Source: Govania unica
GTDB taxonomy: Bacteria; Pseudomonadota; Alphaproteobacteria; Sphingomonadales; Govanellaceae
DNA: 64,000 bases
Assembly: GCF_027920805.1 (NCBI RefSeq)
Contig: NZ_JANWOI010000001.1
Coordinates: 62,001 to 126,000 of the forward strand
Reading direction: 5' to 3'
Position 1 is the first letter of the stretch; each line of letters begins with the position of its first letter. Below the pieces are notes generated by a model. That model did not search any database. It saw nothing but the letters and a program-made list of their open reading frames with translations, and was not told the DNA's origin. This document shows positions 41,182 to 49,802 of the stretch, piece by piece. The position numbers were made by a program, and so were the translations under genes.

Positions 41182-42552
41182 CTACACTGATAACAGCTTT
41201 TTCATGGTCTGCCGATAGCGCGCGGCAATGTCCGTTTCGTCGCGATGGAGGCCGTCCCGGACCACCCAGCGCCCGCCTGCCATAACATGACGCAGCGCCG
41301 TTGGCTGTCCCGAAAAAACAAACCCATCGAGGATCTGATCCTGCTGCAGACCGCACAGCGCCGGACTGTCCGGATCAAGCACCAGAATATCCGCGCGCTG
41401 CCCGGGCGCAAGCTTTCCGACAGGGCGCCCCGAAGCGCGGGCACCGCCTTCAAGCGCCGCAGTCCAGAGCCGGACGCCGGTATGCGGCATGTGATCAGTG
41501 GCCATGACATTGCGCGATTGGGTCTGCAGGCGCTGGGCATATTCAAGCCAGCGCAATTCCTCGGGCGGGGAGATGGAAATATGGCTGTCGGTGCCGATGG
41601 CCAGCTGTCCGTCCGCCGCCATATAGTCGATGAGCGGGAAGAACCCATCGCCCAGATTGCCTTCAGTGCTGGGGCAGACTGCGGCGACGGCACCGCTTGC
41701 GGCTAGCCTGCGGGTTTCGTCCGCGGTCATATGGGTGGCATGGATGAGGCACCAGTTCGGCCCGAGATTTGTGTTGTCGAGCAGCCATTCCACCGGTCGC
41801 GCCTTGAGCGTTGCGAGGCAGGCTTCGACCTCCTGCATCTGCTCGGCGGCGTGGATGTGGACCGGCAGACTCGGGTCGCCAGAGACGGCGGTAACAATGG
41901 TGTGAACGGCTTCGGGCGGGACCGCGCGGAGGCTGTGGAGCGCCACGCCGACCCGGGTTTGCGGACCGTTCGCGGATGTCAGGTCTGTGTAAAGATCGAG
42001 AAAGGCGTCGGTTGAATTTATGAAGCGGCGCTGGCCTTCCGTGGGAGGTAGGCCGCCGAAATCCGACGTCATGTATAGGGTCGGCAACAGCGTCAGGCCG
42101 ATTCCGCTGCTGTGGGCCGCGTCCAGAATGGCCTTGGCCATCACGCTCCGATCGGCATAGGGTTTGCCCGCCGGATCATGATGCAGATAATGGAATTCGG
42201 CCACCGTCGTATAACCCGCCTTGAGCATTTCCACATAAAGTTGAGCGGCAATGGCGGTAGCGTCCGCAGGGGTGAGGCGGAGCGCGAAATCATACATGCG
42301 CTCGCGCCAGCTCCAGAAATTGTCGCGTCCGGCGGCGCGATATTCGGTCAGCCCGGCCATGGCGCGCTGAAAGGCGTGGCTATGGCTGTTGGGCATGCCG
42401 GGGATGGCGACGCCGGGCACATGCTCGGCATATTTGACATCGTCCGCAGTGGCGAGAATAGTGCCCGAAGCATCCACAGTGATGCGCGCATCCTGCTGCC
42501 AGCCATGCGGGAAAAGTGCCAGATCGAACTGGTATGTTGTATTCTGTGTCAT
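41182..42552 (-). CDS. hutF: Formimidoylglutamate deiminase HutF
   Basis: HutF deiminates N-formimino-glutamate to N-formylglutamate. Together with HutG it makes this the five-step histidine route that avoids tetrahydrofolate. The 456-residue amidohydrolase has the metal motif HSHAFQRAMAG (about residues 57-67), VHIHAAEQ (about 205-212), CLIHATHMT (near 240) and the conserved Asp region GTDSHISISPPEELR (about 315-329). The start is the ATG at 42552, which leaves 45 bp to hutI on the other strand. The longer upstream frame crosses the operator and is not real. Confidence 0.95.
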   Translation of the reverse strand: MTQNTTYQFDLALFPHGWQQDARITVDASGTILATADDVKYAEHVPGVAIPGMPNSHSHAFQRAMAGLTEYRAAGRDNFWSWRERMYDFALRLTPADATAIAAQLYVEMLKAGYTTVAEFHYLHHDPAGKPYADRSVMAKAILDAAHSSGIGLTLLPTLYMTSDFGGLPPTEGQRRFINSTDAFLDLYTDLTSANGPQTRVGVALHSLRAVPPEAVHTIVTAVSGDPSLPVHIHAAEQMQEVEACLATLKARPVEWLLDNTNLGPNWCLIHATHMTADETRRLAASGAVAAVCPSTEGNLGDGFFPLIDYMAADGQLAIGTDSHISISPPEELRWLEYAQRLQTQSRNVMATDHMPHTGVRLWTAALEGGARASGRPVGKLAPGQRADILVLDPDSPALCGLQQDQILDGFVFSGQPTALRHVMAGGRWVVRDGLHRDETDIAARYRQTMKKLLSV

Positions 42553-42562
42553 GATCCCTGTA

Positions 42563-42575
42563 CTTGTATATACAG
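42563..42575. promoter_or_regulatory. HutC-like operator between hutF and hutI
   Basis: CTTGTATATACAG contains the perfect 10-bp palindrome TGTATATACA (42565-42574). It lies in the 45-bp divergent gap and so can control both hutFC and hutI. This is the best match in the window to the known HutC site type. Confidence 0.8.
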
Positions 42576-42597
42576 AGCGCCTTATTGACAAGAGTGG

Positions 42598-43827
42598 ATG
42601 CGGATGATGACGGATCAAACAGATCAAAACTGGGACCGGCTGTGGACCAACGTCAATCTGGCCACCGTCACCGACAATGGTGCAGCCTATGGCGCGATCT
42701 TGCAAGGGGCGCTTGCGGTCGTGGATGGCCGCATTGCCTGGGTCGGAACGGCGGCCGAGCTTGAGTGTTTTGAATGGACGGCGCGGGAGATCACGGACTG
42801 TGGTGGGCGCTGGATGACGCCGGGGTTGATAGATTGTCATACCCATCTGGTTTACGGCGGCGACCGCGCGCGGGAATTTGAAATGCGTCTGCAGGGTGCG
42901 AGCTATGAGGAAATCGCCCGGGCGGGCGGCGGCATTCTATCGACGGTGCGGGCGACCCGGGCGGCCAGCGCGGAGGACCTGTTGCAATCCGCAACTGAGC
43001 GGGCGCGGCGGCTGGTGGCCGAAGGGGTGACGACGATCGAGATCAAGTCGGGCTACGGACTCGATTTTGCCAGCGAACGCAAGATGTTGCAGGTGGCGCG
43101 GGCGCTTGGCCGCGCGTTGCCGGTCGAGGTCAGGACGACTTTTCTCGGGGCGCATGCAGTGCCGCCTGACTATGTGGGCGACCGAGCGGGTTATGTGCGC
43201 CATGTGGCCGATGACATGCTGCCAGGGCTTGCGGCAGAGGGACTGGTGGATGCGGTCGATGCCTTTTGCGAGGGCATTGGCTTCAGCCTTGACGAGACCC
43301 GGCTGATTTTTGAGCGGGCGCGGGCGCTCGGGCTGCCGGTCAAACTGCATGCCGAGCAGTTGAGCGACCTTGGCGGCGCGGGGCTTGCCGCCGATTTCAC
43401 CGCGCTCTCGGCCGATCATCTGGAATTTGTATCGGAGCCCTCCTTGCAATGTATGAGTGCGTCGGGGACGGTGGCGGTGTTGCTGCCGGGGGCGTTTTAT
43501 TTTCTGCACGAAACCCGCAAACCGCCGGTTGAGCTGATGCGCCGTCATGGCGTGGCCATGGCGGTTGCGACCGACTGCAATCCCGGCACCTCGCCCACTA
43601 CCTCGCTGTTGTTGATGATGAATATGGCGGCTGTGCTGTTCGGCCTGACGCCGGAGGAGACGCTTCAGGGCGTCACCCGCAATGCCGCGCGCGCGCTTGG
43701 GCTTGGTGATCGCGGTATGCTGGCGATCGGCCTTCGCGCCGATCTTGCGCTCTGGGACATCACGTCCCCGGCCATGCTCAGCTATATGATCGGCGCACAG
43801 CCACCGGTTGAAATCTGGCGCGCATAA
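42598..43827 (+). CDS. hutI: Imidazolonepropionase HutI
   Basis: HutI opens the ring of imidazolonepropionate to give formiminoglutamate, the third step. The 409-residue amidohydrolase has the metal motif [17 protein letters not shown] (His about 80 and 82), the [12 protein letters not shown] block (about 143-154), [11 protein letters not shown] (about 183-193), [12 protein letters not shown] (about 247-258) and [11 protein letters not shown] (about 322-332). ATGs at 42604 and 42607 are alternative starts. It is divergent from hutFC. Confidence 0.96.
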   Translation: MRMMTDQTDQNWDRLWTNVNLATVTDNGAAYGAILQGALAVVDGRIAWVGTAAELECFEWTAREITDCGGRWMTPGLIDCHTHLVYGGDRAREFEMRLQGASYEEIARAGGGILSTVRATRAASAEDLLQSATERARRLVAEGVTTIEIKSGYGLDFASERKMLQVARALGRALPVEVRTTFLGAHAVPPDYVGDRAGYVRHVADDMLPGLAAEGLVDAVDAFCEGIGFSLDETRLIFERARALGLPVKLHAEQLSDLGGAGLAADFTALSADHLEFVSEPSLQCMSASGTVAVLLPGAFYFLHETRKPPVELMRRHGVAMAVATDCNPGTSPTTSLLLMMNMAAVLFGLTPEETLQGVTRNAARALGLGDRGMLAIGLRADLALWDITSPAMLSYMIGAQPPVEIWRA

Positions 43828-43910
43828 CTCCGCAGACAGTCCCCCAAAACATGGCCGTTGCGGTTCTGCGACAGGTTTTTTGAAAACGTGACCGGACGAG
43901 AAAAAAGAAC

Positions 43911-43922
43911 TTGTCTATACAA
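43911..43922. promoter_or_regulatory. HutC-like operator before the TonB receptor operon
   Basis: TTGTCTATACAA, embedded in CTTGTCTATACAAC, matches the hutU operator over 10 bases and the hutF/hutI operator in half-sites and spacing. It lies 87 bp before the GTG start of the receptor in an otherwise AT-rich stretch, a promoter-like place. The rest of the 181-bp gap after hutI has no other recognisable site. Confidence 0.7.
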
Positions 43923-44008
43923 CCATGTTCCTATACCAATTCATATTATAAAAATAACTTTATTCCTATGAATTTATGTCGTGAAGATGCGCTAGAGGGG
44001 AACACAAG

Positions 44009-46267
44009 GTGCAAAATAAACAAAAGAATGCCTACGGGATCGGTTATTTGCGGACAGTCTCCGCGCTGGCCTTGATCAGCATTGCGGGGGGTGTTTCGAC
44101 TGCGGCTCAGGCTCAGGACGTCGGCGGCACGCTTGAGGAAATCACCGTGACCGCACAGCGCCGCGAACAGTCGCTGCAGGATGTGCCGATCAGCCTGACC
44201 GCCTATTCGGCAGAGTCGCTGCAAAGAAACATGGTCGAAGGCATTTCCGATTATTTCGTCAAGACCCCGAACGTCTATATCACCGAAGGTGCGACCCGCT
44301 CGGGCAACGTGTCTGAATCCGAACTCGGTCTCGCCATTCGCGGGATCAGCAACATCGGCGGCAACAGCTCTTCCTTCGGCGTTTATATCGATGACTTCAA
44401 CGTCACGCGGGCGACCTTGAACCCGCATCTTGTGGATATCGAGCGCATTGAAATCCTGCGTGGGCCGCAGGGCACTTATTTCGGCCGCAACGCCTCGGCC
44501 GGTGCGATCTCGATCTATACCAAGAAGCCGACGGATCACCTGGAAGCCGAAGTGACCGGCCAGTACGGGCGCTTCAACACCTGGGAAGTCCAGGGCATGG
44601 TCAACGTTCCGGTGACCGAGAAATTCTATCTGCGCGCGGCGGGCAAGCTTGCTGAAAGCGATGGCAACCTCCGGAACGTCAATGCGGTCGGCGGCGGCAA
44701 CAGCTATCAGCACAAGAATATCCGCCTGGCGGGACGGTTCCTGCCGTCGGATAATTTCACGGTCGATCTGACCGCCACCTATACGGATGAAAAGCAGGAC
44801 GATCTCGGTCTTGTCCATACCGGCGTCCTCAGCGACTTTATCAAAAGCATCTGTGCCCCGCCGGTATTTTGCCCGGCCGATACGCAGCAGGGTTTTTATC
44901 CCAACAACCGCAAATATTACAATCACGACAATCCGCTGCGGGTGACCGACAGCTACTGGATGTTCACCGGCAAGTTTGAATATGCGACCGACGATATTTC
45001 GATCACCAGCATCACGGGCTACATCACCACGGATTTCTCGCGCTCGGGCGAGCTCGACATGTCGAGCTTTGATTTCCTGAACGAAGATTTCCAATATGTG
45101 AAAAAGACCTCCTTCAGCCAGGAGCTGCGCATTCAGTCGGCCAACAGCGGGCCGTTCCATTGGACCGTCGGCGGCATCTATGCGGTGGACACCAAGCACG
45201 GCACCGAATCCATCAATGCCGGTCGTGACGCAAGTGGTCTTGGTCTGTGGCCGGGCTTCATCATCGAGCTTTCGAACGAAGATCAAAGCATCACCTCGAT
45301 GGCCGGGTTCGGCGAAGTCTCCTGGGACGCGACCGACGCCCTGACAGTGACGGTGGGTGGCCGCTATTCCCATGACAAGCTCGAACAGGGCGAAGACAAG
45401 ATCGAATTTGAGGAATTCGTGCCCTATACCCATGGCCGCAAAAGCTTCAGCGATTTCTCGCCGCGTCTGGCCGTGACCTATAAGGCGACGGATGCCGTCA
45501 ATCTTTATGGCACCATCTCCAAGGGCTGGAAATCTGGCGGTTTCCAGCTTGATCCGGTGCGCGGGCGCAGGGATTTCGGCTCCGAAACCCTGTGGAACTA
45601 TGAGGCGGGCATCAAGTCGACCTGGCTTAACAACCGTCTGCATTTCAACCTGTCGGCGTTTTACATCGACTGGAAGAACGTTCAGGTGCGGTCGTCGGTC
45701 TTCACCGTCGAAAATGGTGTGATTTACAGCTCCCCGGGCATTTCGAACGCAGCCTCGGCCAGCAGCAAGGGGCTTGAACTCGAAATGGTGGCGCTGCCTG
45801 TGCGCGATCTCGAACTGACGTTCAACGCTGGTTACAACAAGGCGAAGTTCAAGACATTCGCCGCGGCGGTGACCAACAACGGCACGCTCGATCTGTCAGG
45901 CTGGACATTGCCAAAGGCGCCGAAATGGACGCTCAGCGCCACGGCCCAGTATAATGTCGCGCTCACGGACAAGTGGGAGGGCTTTATCCGCGGCGAATGG
46001 AGCTATATCGGCCAGACCTATAGCAACGTGAACGCCCTTGGTGCGGCCAAGATGGGACATCTGTTCCCGTTCGAAGTGCCGGCCTATAACAAGGCCAATT
46101 TCCGTGTGGGCGCGGATAACGGCAAGTACCGTGTGGTCGCCTATATCGAGAATGCCTTTAACGAGAATTACTACACGTCATCCTACGACTTCGGCTTTGT
46201 TGATGGAGCGGCTGTTGTCCCCGGCTTCCGGACCTTCGGTATCCGTGCGACGGCGAAGTTTCAGTAA
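44009..46267 (+). CDS. TonB-dependent receptor, probable hut-regulon member
   Basis: This outer-membrane active transporter has 752 residues. It has a signal peptide (about 1-36, ending QAQDVGG), a TonB box/plug start EEITVTAQRREQSLQDVPIS (about 43-62), a plug domain to about 170, and a 22-strand barrel ending ATAKFQ with a C-terminal aromatic two residues from the end. It belongs to the iron-complex-receptor-like group common in sphingomonads and other oligotrophs, which often import non-iron organic substrates. GTG start with GAGGGG upstream. The HutC-like site 87 bp upstream suggests the substrate is linked to histidine or urocanate. First gene of a five-gene locus. Confidence 0.93.
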   Translation: MQNKQKNAYGIGYLRTVSALALISIAGGVSTAAQAQDVGGTLEEITVTAQRREQSLQDVPISLTAYSAESLQRNMVEGISDYFVKTPNVYITEGATRSGNVSESELGLAIRGISNIGGNSSSFGVYIDDFNVTRATLNPHLVDIERIEILRGPQGTYFGRNASAGAISIYTKKPTDHLEAEVTGQYGRFNTWEVQGMVNVPVTEKFYLRAAGKLAESDGNLRNVNAVGGGNSYQHKNIRLAGRFLPSDNFTVDLTATYTDEKQDDLGLVHTGVLSDFIKSICAPPVFCPADTQQGFYPNNRKYYNHDNPLRVTDSYWMFTGKFEYATDDISITSITGYITTDFSRSGELDMSSFDFLNEDFQYVKKTSFSQELRIQSANSGPFHWTVGGIYAVDTKHGTESINAGRDASGLGLWPGFIIELSNEDQSITSMAGFGEVSWDATDALTVTVGGRYSHDKLEQGEDKIEFEEFVPYTHGRKSFSDFSPRLAVTYKATDAVNLYGTISKGWKSGGFQLDPVRGRRDFGSETLWNYEAGIKSTWLNNRLHFNLSAFYIDWKNVQVRSSVFTVENGVIYSSPGISNAASASSKGLELEMVALPVRDLELTFNAGYNKAKFKTFAAAVTNNGTLDLSGWTLPKAPKWTLSATAQYNVALTDKWEGFIRGEWSYIGQTYSNVNALGAAKMGHLFPFEVPAYNKANFRVGADNGKYRVVAYIENAFNENYYTSSYDFGFVDGAAVVPGFRTFGIRATAKFQ

Positions 46268-46329
46268 CACGCCGACTGGGGGGATGGTTTCGGCCATCCC
46301 TCCATTTTTTTATAAAGAAGGGGACTGGT

Positions 46330-47154
46330 ATGAAAAGCTTTTTGCGTCCGTTTATGGCCGTGGTTGCGATGTCCGCCTGTCTGTCGAGTGCTCAGGCCGC
46401 GCAGAAGGATGCGACGTTTTTTGTTGTCGGCAAAAGTCCGCGCTACACGCAGGATCTGGACGGCAAACTGACGCAGGCCGGATATTATCTGTTTGCGGAA
46501 ATTTTCCTCAATCCGGGTGGTACGGTGACAACGGGACAGCTTAAGTCTCCCGCGGGTCTGGCCGATGATTTCGCTTCCACCGGCGGGGCTGCCTCGCATA
46601 TCAAGCGGCGCGATTTCGACAGCCTTGAGGCGCTCGACAAAGCTTATCCCGATGGCGATTATGTGCTCGACGCCACGACCCCGAGCGGGGAGATCAAGGC
46701 CCTGTCCGTGCATCTCGGTGGGGCGCGGCAGTTCCCTGAGCCGATTAAGATCAGCTTTTTCCAGGACGACAAGCCGGTGCATCAGGCTGCCATTCAGCCG
46801 GGCAAGGATGTGATTGTCCGCTGGACTGCTTTTAAGAACGGCGCAGAAGATCCGCGCGGCATTCTGGCCGATATTTCCTTCGCCATGGTGTCGGATTGCA
46901 ATGGCGCCTGGATTGCGCGCACGGCCTTGCCCTTTGATCCGATTCCGGCGCTCAGCTATCGCGACATGAGCTTCCGCATTCCGGCCGAGCGGGTGAAAGC
47001 CGGGGCACGCTATAAAGTCGTGCTGGAACATGCGAAAATGGTCGATACGAAAAGCCAGGACGGCATCTATGCCCTTGCGACCTTCCCGACGGTCACCCAT
47101 ACCTATATCGAAACCACGGGCGGCGGCGACAGGACATGCAAGGGCAACTGGTAA
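46330..47154 (+). CDS. Exported protein of unknown function, paralogue A
   Basis: 274 residues with a clear signal peptide (cleavage about 23, QAAQKD). I do not recognise the family. It shares with the next two genes the blocks YYLFAEIFLNPGGTVT, a mid-protein beta-rich section, VRWTAFKNGAEDPRGILADISF and DCNG. YKVVLEHAKM, ALATFPTVTHTYIETTG and a C-terminal Cys also recur. Two conserved Cys suggest a disulfide, and the pattern suggests a beta-sandwich periplasmic or surface protein. It starts 62 bp after the receptor with AAGGGG upstream. The next gene overlaps its stop by 1 bp (TAATG). Probably functions with the receptor. Confidence 0.75.
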   Translation: MKSFLRPFMAVVAMSACLSSAQAAQKDATFFVVGKSPRYTQDLDGKLTQAGYYLFAEIFLNPGGTVTTGQLKSPAGLADDFASTGGAASHIKRRDFDSLEALDKAYPDGDYVLDATTPSGEIKALSVHLGGARQFPEPIKISFFQDDKPVHQAAIQPGKDVIVRWTAFKNGAEDPRGILADISFAMVSDCNGAWIARTALPFDPIPALSYRDMSFRIPAERVKAGARYKVVLEHAKMVDTKSQDGIYALATFPTVTHTYIETTGGGDRTCKGNW

Positions 47155-48002
47155 TGCGGCATTTCCGGCGTGCGAGCCTGGCTGTCTCAGCGTTCTTGCT
47201 GTGCTCCCCGGTGGTTGCAGCGGAGCCCGTGAGTTTTCTGGTCGCGGGTAAGACCAGCAATTACCGGCAAGGGCCGCGCGGCGCGCATGCCTTGCTCAAT
47301 TATCATTTTTTTGCGGAAATTTTCCTCAATCCCGACGGAGCCGTTACGGCTCCGTCGCTGACCACGCCGACGGGACGGACCTTGCCGTTCGCCGGTGACG
47401 GTGGCGTGCTTGAAGCCCATGGCGGGCGTTATGTCAGTAATGAAAAATTGATGGCGGCATTTCCGGATGGCGCCTATGTCATCCGTTACGGGGATGTGAG
47501 CCACAGTCTTTTGTTGCAGCAGGACCGCGCCCATCGCTTGCCGGCGCCGGTTAAAATCACGCTCCGCCAAGGGGGCCGGGTGGTTGCGGCCGATACGGTC
47601 CGGGCCGGTCAGGACCTGACCGTCTCCTGGTCACGTTTTGCAAATGGGGCGGCGGACCCGAACGGCATTGTCGATGATCTGATTTTTGTCGTGTTCGGCG
47701 ATTGTGCCGGTCAGAAGCTGTTGCACAGCGGCGCGCCGTTCACGGGCAAGCCCTTTCTCACCTATCGCGCGCAGGATCTGGTTATTCCCGCCGCACTGAT
47801 CGCGTCCGGTCAGACCTATCAGATCTCCGTCGAGCATGCGAAGGTCAGAACGGCAGAGAGCCATGGCGTTCCGACGCTTGCGACCTTTGCCGTCACCTCG
47901 TTCCTGGATATTGCGACGGATGGGGCGCGGGCGTCACACAGCTGTCAGCCCATCGATAAGGGCCAGACCGATCGTTATGAAAGTTGGAAGGACATTCCGT
48001 AA
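47154..48002 (+). CDS. Exported protein of unknown function, paralogue B
   Basis: 282 residues with a signal peptide (about 1-23, ending VVAAEP). It has the same fold pattern as its two neighbours: NYHFFAEIFLNPDGAVT, VSWSRFANGAADPNGIVDDLIFVV, FGDCAGQKLLHSGAPF, FLTYRAQDLVIP, YQISVEHAKV, and a tail with Cys and GQTDRYESW. It is closer to paralogue C than to A in the NGxADPNGIVDD block. I start at the ATG that overlaps the previous stop, with AAGGGC about 10 bp upstream; an ATG at 47136 is in frame but would extend the signal. The next ATG follows its stop after one base. Confidence 0.75.
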   Translation: MRHFRRASLAVSAFLLCSPVVAAEPVSFLVAGKTSNYRQGPRGAHALLNYHFFAEIFLNPDGAVTAPSLTTPTGRTLPFAGDGGVLEAHGGRYVSNEKLMAAFPDGAYVIRYGDVSHSLLLQQDRAHRLPAPVKITLRQGGRVVAADTVRAGQDLTVSWSRFANGAADPNGIVDDLIFVVFGDCAGQKLLHSGAPFTGKPFLTYRAQDLVIPAALIASGQTYQISVEHAKVRTAESHGVPTLATFAVTSFLDIATDGARASHSCQPIDKGQTDRYESWKDIP

Positions 48003-48003
48003 T

Positions 48004-48879
48004 ATGAAAGCCGTTCTCGCCTCCCTGATGCTGGTTGCAAGCACTGCGCAGGCCGCGCCGCAGGATCTGTCTTTCTTCGTGCTGGTTAAGTCCTCGAACT
48101 ATGCCCAGAGCACGGACGGCAAGCTGACGCTGCTGAATTACCATTTCTTTTCGGAACTGTTTCTCGCCCCCGATGGCAAGGTCACCCGCGCAAGCCTGAG
48201 CCGTGACGGTGCTCCCGAGGCCGTCATTCCCTATGAGGACAAGGGCAAGACGTTCTATGTGGAAGGCGGACATTTCGATAGCGAGAAGGATGTGGACGCG
48301 GCCTATCCGAACGGGACCTACCGCTTCCGGATCGAGACCGCCAAGAACGGGGTAATTGAAAAAAGCCTGCCGCTGGCGGGCCCGGACGGCAAGACCGATA
48401 TCCCGGCCCCGATCACCATTTCGCTTTATCAGAACGGCCAGAAAACTTCGCCCGCGGCGCTGAAGCCCGCGACCGCCGTCACCGTGCGTTGGAGCGCCTA
48501 TTCAAACGGGCGGGCCGATCCGAACGGCATTGTCGATGACATGATTTTCGTCGTGGTGGCCGATTGCGCCGGCAAGCGCGTGTTTCACACCGGGCTGCCC
48601 TTCGCGGGCGGCGACTATATGACCTATCGCACGCGCGAAGTCACTGTGCCCGCCGATCGGTTTGAGCCCGGAAAACCCTATTCCATCTTTGTCGAGTTCC
48701 CCCATGTGGCGGGAAGCGGCAAGGCGGATGGCACACCCGGCTTCACGTCGTTTGCGACGGCCACCTATCTCGATATGAAAACCACGGGGGTGAGCGATAA
48801 AAACGCCTGCCCGGCCAAGCTTCCGCCCATGGATACCGGGCAGACCGACCGGATGAACAAGGCTGCAAAGCCTCACTGA
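48004..48879 (+). CDS. Exported protein of unknown function, paralogue C
   Basis: 291 residues with a short signal peptide (about 1-17, AQAAPQD). Shared blocks with paralogues A and B are NYHFFSELFLAPDGKVT, VRWSAYSNGRADPNGIVDDM and VVADCAGKRVFHTGLPF. MTYRTREVTVPADRF, SIFVEFPHV, a C-terminal Cys (KNACPAK) and GQTDRMN complete the set. I know no characterised relative. GGAAGGA lies 11 bp upstream of the ATG. The three genes look like products of two tandem duplications that have since diverged strongly. B and C are more alike than either is to A. Confidence 0.75.
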   Translation: MKAVLASLMLVASTAQAAPQDLSFFVLVKSSNYAQSTDGKLTLLNYHFFSELFLAPDGKVTRASLSRDGAPEAVIPYEDKGKTFYVEGGHFDSEKDVDAAYPNGTYRFRIETAKNGVIEKSLPLAGPDGKTDIPAPITISLYQNGQKTSPAALKPATAVTVRWSAYSNGRADPNGIVDDMIFVVVADCAGKRVFHTGLPFAGGDYMTYRTREVTVPADRFEPGKPYSIFVEFPHVAGSGKADGTPGFTSFATATYLDMKTTGVSDKNACPAKLPPMDTGQTDRMNKAAKPH

Positions 48880-48905
48880 GCTTCTTCATGACAAGGATTT
48901 CTCCC

Positions 48906-49367
48906 ATGCGCTTTTTGTCATCGCTTGTGGTCGCGGCCGGATTGCTCGGCACTCCTGCGGTTGCTGCGGCCCCGACCACGGCCCACACCACCTTCGCCGA
49001 GCAGTATGTGATGCTCTATTACAAAGATATCACGGCTGCCTCGGCCTTTTACGGCAAGGCGCTCGGGCTTGAACGTACGCTGACTGACGATTGGGTGCAT
49101 CTCTATAAGGCGACGCCGCAGTCCTATATCGGCGTTGTCCGCGAAGGCCCGGGGGCGCTCTTTAAAGCCAAACCCGACAATGCGGTGATGGTGAGCCTGG
49201 TTACGCCCGATGTTGATGCGCTTTATGAGCGGATCAAGGGCGATAAAACCATAGTCTTTCTGGATGCGCCGAACGATCACGCCAATGCCCCCATTCGCGG
49301 TTTCATGGTCCGCGATCCGGGCGGCTATGTGGTCGAATTCTTCAGCTGGCGCAAGACCAAACCCTGA
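48906..49367 (+). CDS. Exported VOC (glyoxalase/bleomycin-resistance fold) protein
   Basis: 153 residues. An N-terminal signal peptide (about 1-22, ending AVAAAP) is followed by one vicinal-oxygen-chelate domain: EQYVMLYYKDITAASAFYGKALGL, DNAVMVSLVTPDVDALYERI, and the C-terminal VRDPGGYVVEFFSWRK with a metal-type Glu. Most VOC proteins are cytoplasmic, so the secretion signal is uncommon. I start at the ATG preceded by AAGGA with 8 bp spacing; an earlier in-frame ATG at 48888 lacks a ribosome site. It is the last gene of the receptor locus and ends just before a strong terminator. Confidence 0.85.
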   Translation: MRFLSSLVVAAGLLGTPAVAAAPTTAHTTFAEQYVMLYYKDITAASAFYGKALGLERTLTDDWVHLYKATPQSYIGVVREGPGALFKAKPDNAVMVSLVTPDVDALYERIKGDKTIVFLDAPNDHANAPIRGFMVRDPGGYVVEFFSWRKTKP

Positions 49368-49398
49368 GCGCCAGCTTTTGGTTGAGGGGTAAAACGAC

Positions 49399-49423
49399 AA
49401 AAGCCGCCCATTGGGCGGCTTTT
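49399..49423 (+). terminator. Rho-independent terminator of the receptor locus
   Basis: AAAAGCCGCCC-AT-TGGGCGGCTTTT forms a perfect GC-rich stem with flanking A and T runs, 31 bp after the VOC gene stop. The A/T symmetry means it may also stop transcription coming from the tRNA side. Confidence 0.85.
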
Positions 49424-49467
49424 CGTCTGTCATAAAGTCATATCGACTTGATATGTCTTTGCAAATT

Positions 49468-49542
49468 GGAGCGGGCGATGAGATTCGAACTCACGACCCC
49501 AACCTTGGCAAGGTTGTGCTCTACCCCTGAGCTACGCCCGCA
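49468..49542 (-). tRNA. tRNA-Gly (anticodon GCC)
   Basis: Read on the minus strand, the acceptor stem GCGGGCG pairs with CGCCCGC. The D-arm is GCTCAGGGGTAGAGC, the anticodon arm CAACCTTGCCAAGGTTG has anticodon GCC, and the T-arm contains GTTCGAATC. A CCA end is encoded. It is 75 bases long with CCA and decodes GGC and GGU glycine codons. It stands alone between two terminator-like structures. Confidence 0.97.
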
Positions 49543-49591
49543 TTCCGTTTGCGAGCGCGATAATACGCAAAAGCAAAACCAACGCAAGACG

Positions 49592-49634
49592 GAAAATCAG
49601 AGTTTTTGAAAAACCTGCAGTTTGTCTGATTTTC
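49592..49634. repeat. Inverted repeat upstream of tRNA-Gly
   Basis: GAAAATCAGA (49592-49601) and TCTGATTTTC (49625-49634) are perfect 10-bp inverted arms around a small inner hairpin (GTTTTTGAAAAAC). It may be a weak bidirectional terminator between the tRNA promoter and the cnoX gene. Confidence 0.5.
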
Positions 49635-49802
49635 TTCAGCTTTTCGGGGGCTTCTCCACGGCTCTGATCAGGAGATGCTATGGGCGCGGGAGAGAATCCC
49701 GAGGCAGCAGTCAGATGGCTGTTGGTGAAACCGCCCTTTAAACTCGGACGCGGTCAGTCTATATGAACAGGGTATCTGTTTTTCTATCAAGGATGCTGGA
49801 CC

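Noticed and set aside
49675-49790. A cobalamin, glycine or TPP riboswitch before cnoX
   Set aside because: None of the fixed core sequences of those riboswitches is present, and the downstream gene does not fit.
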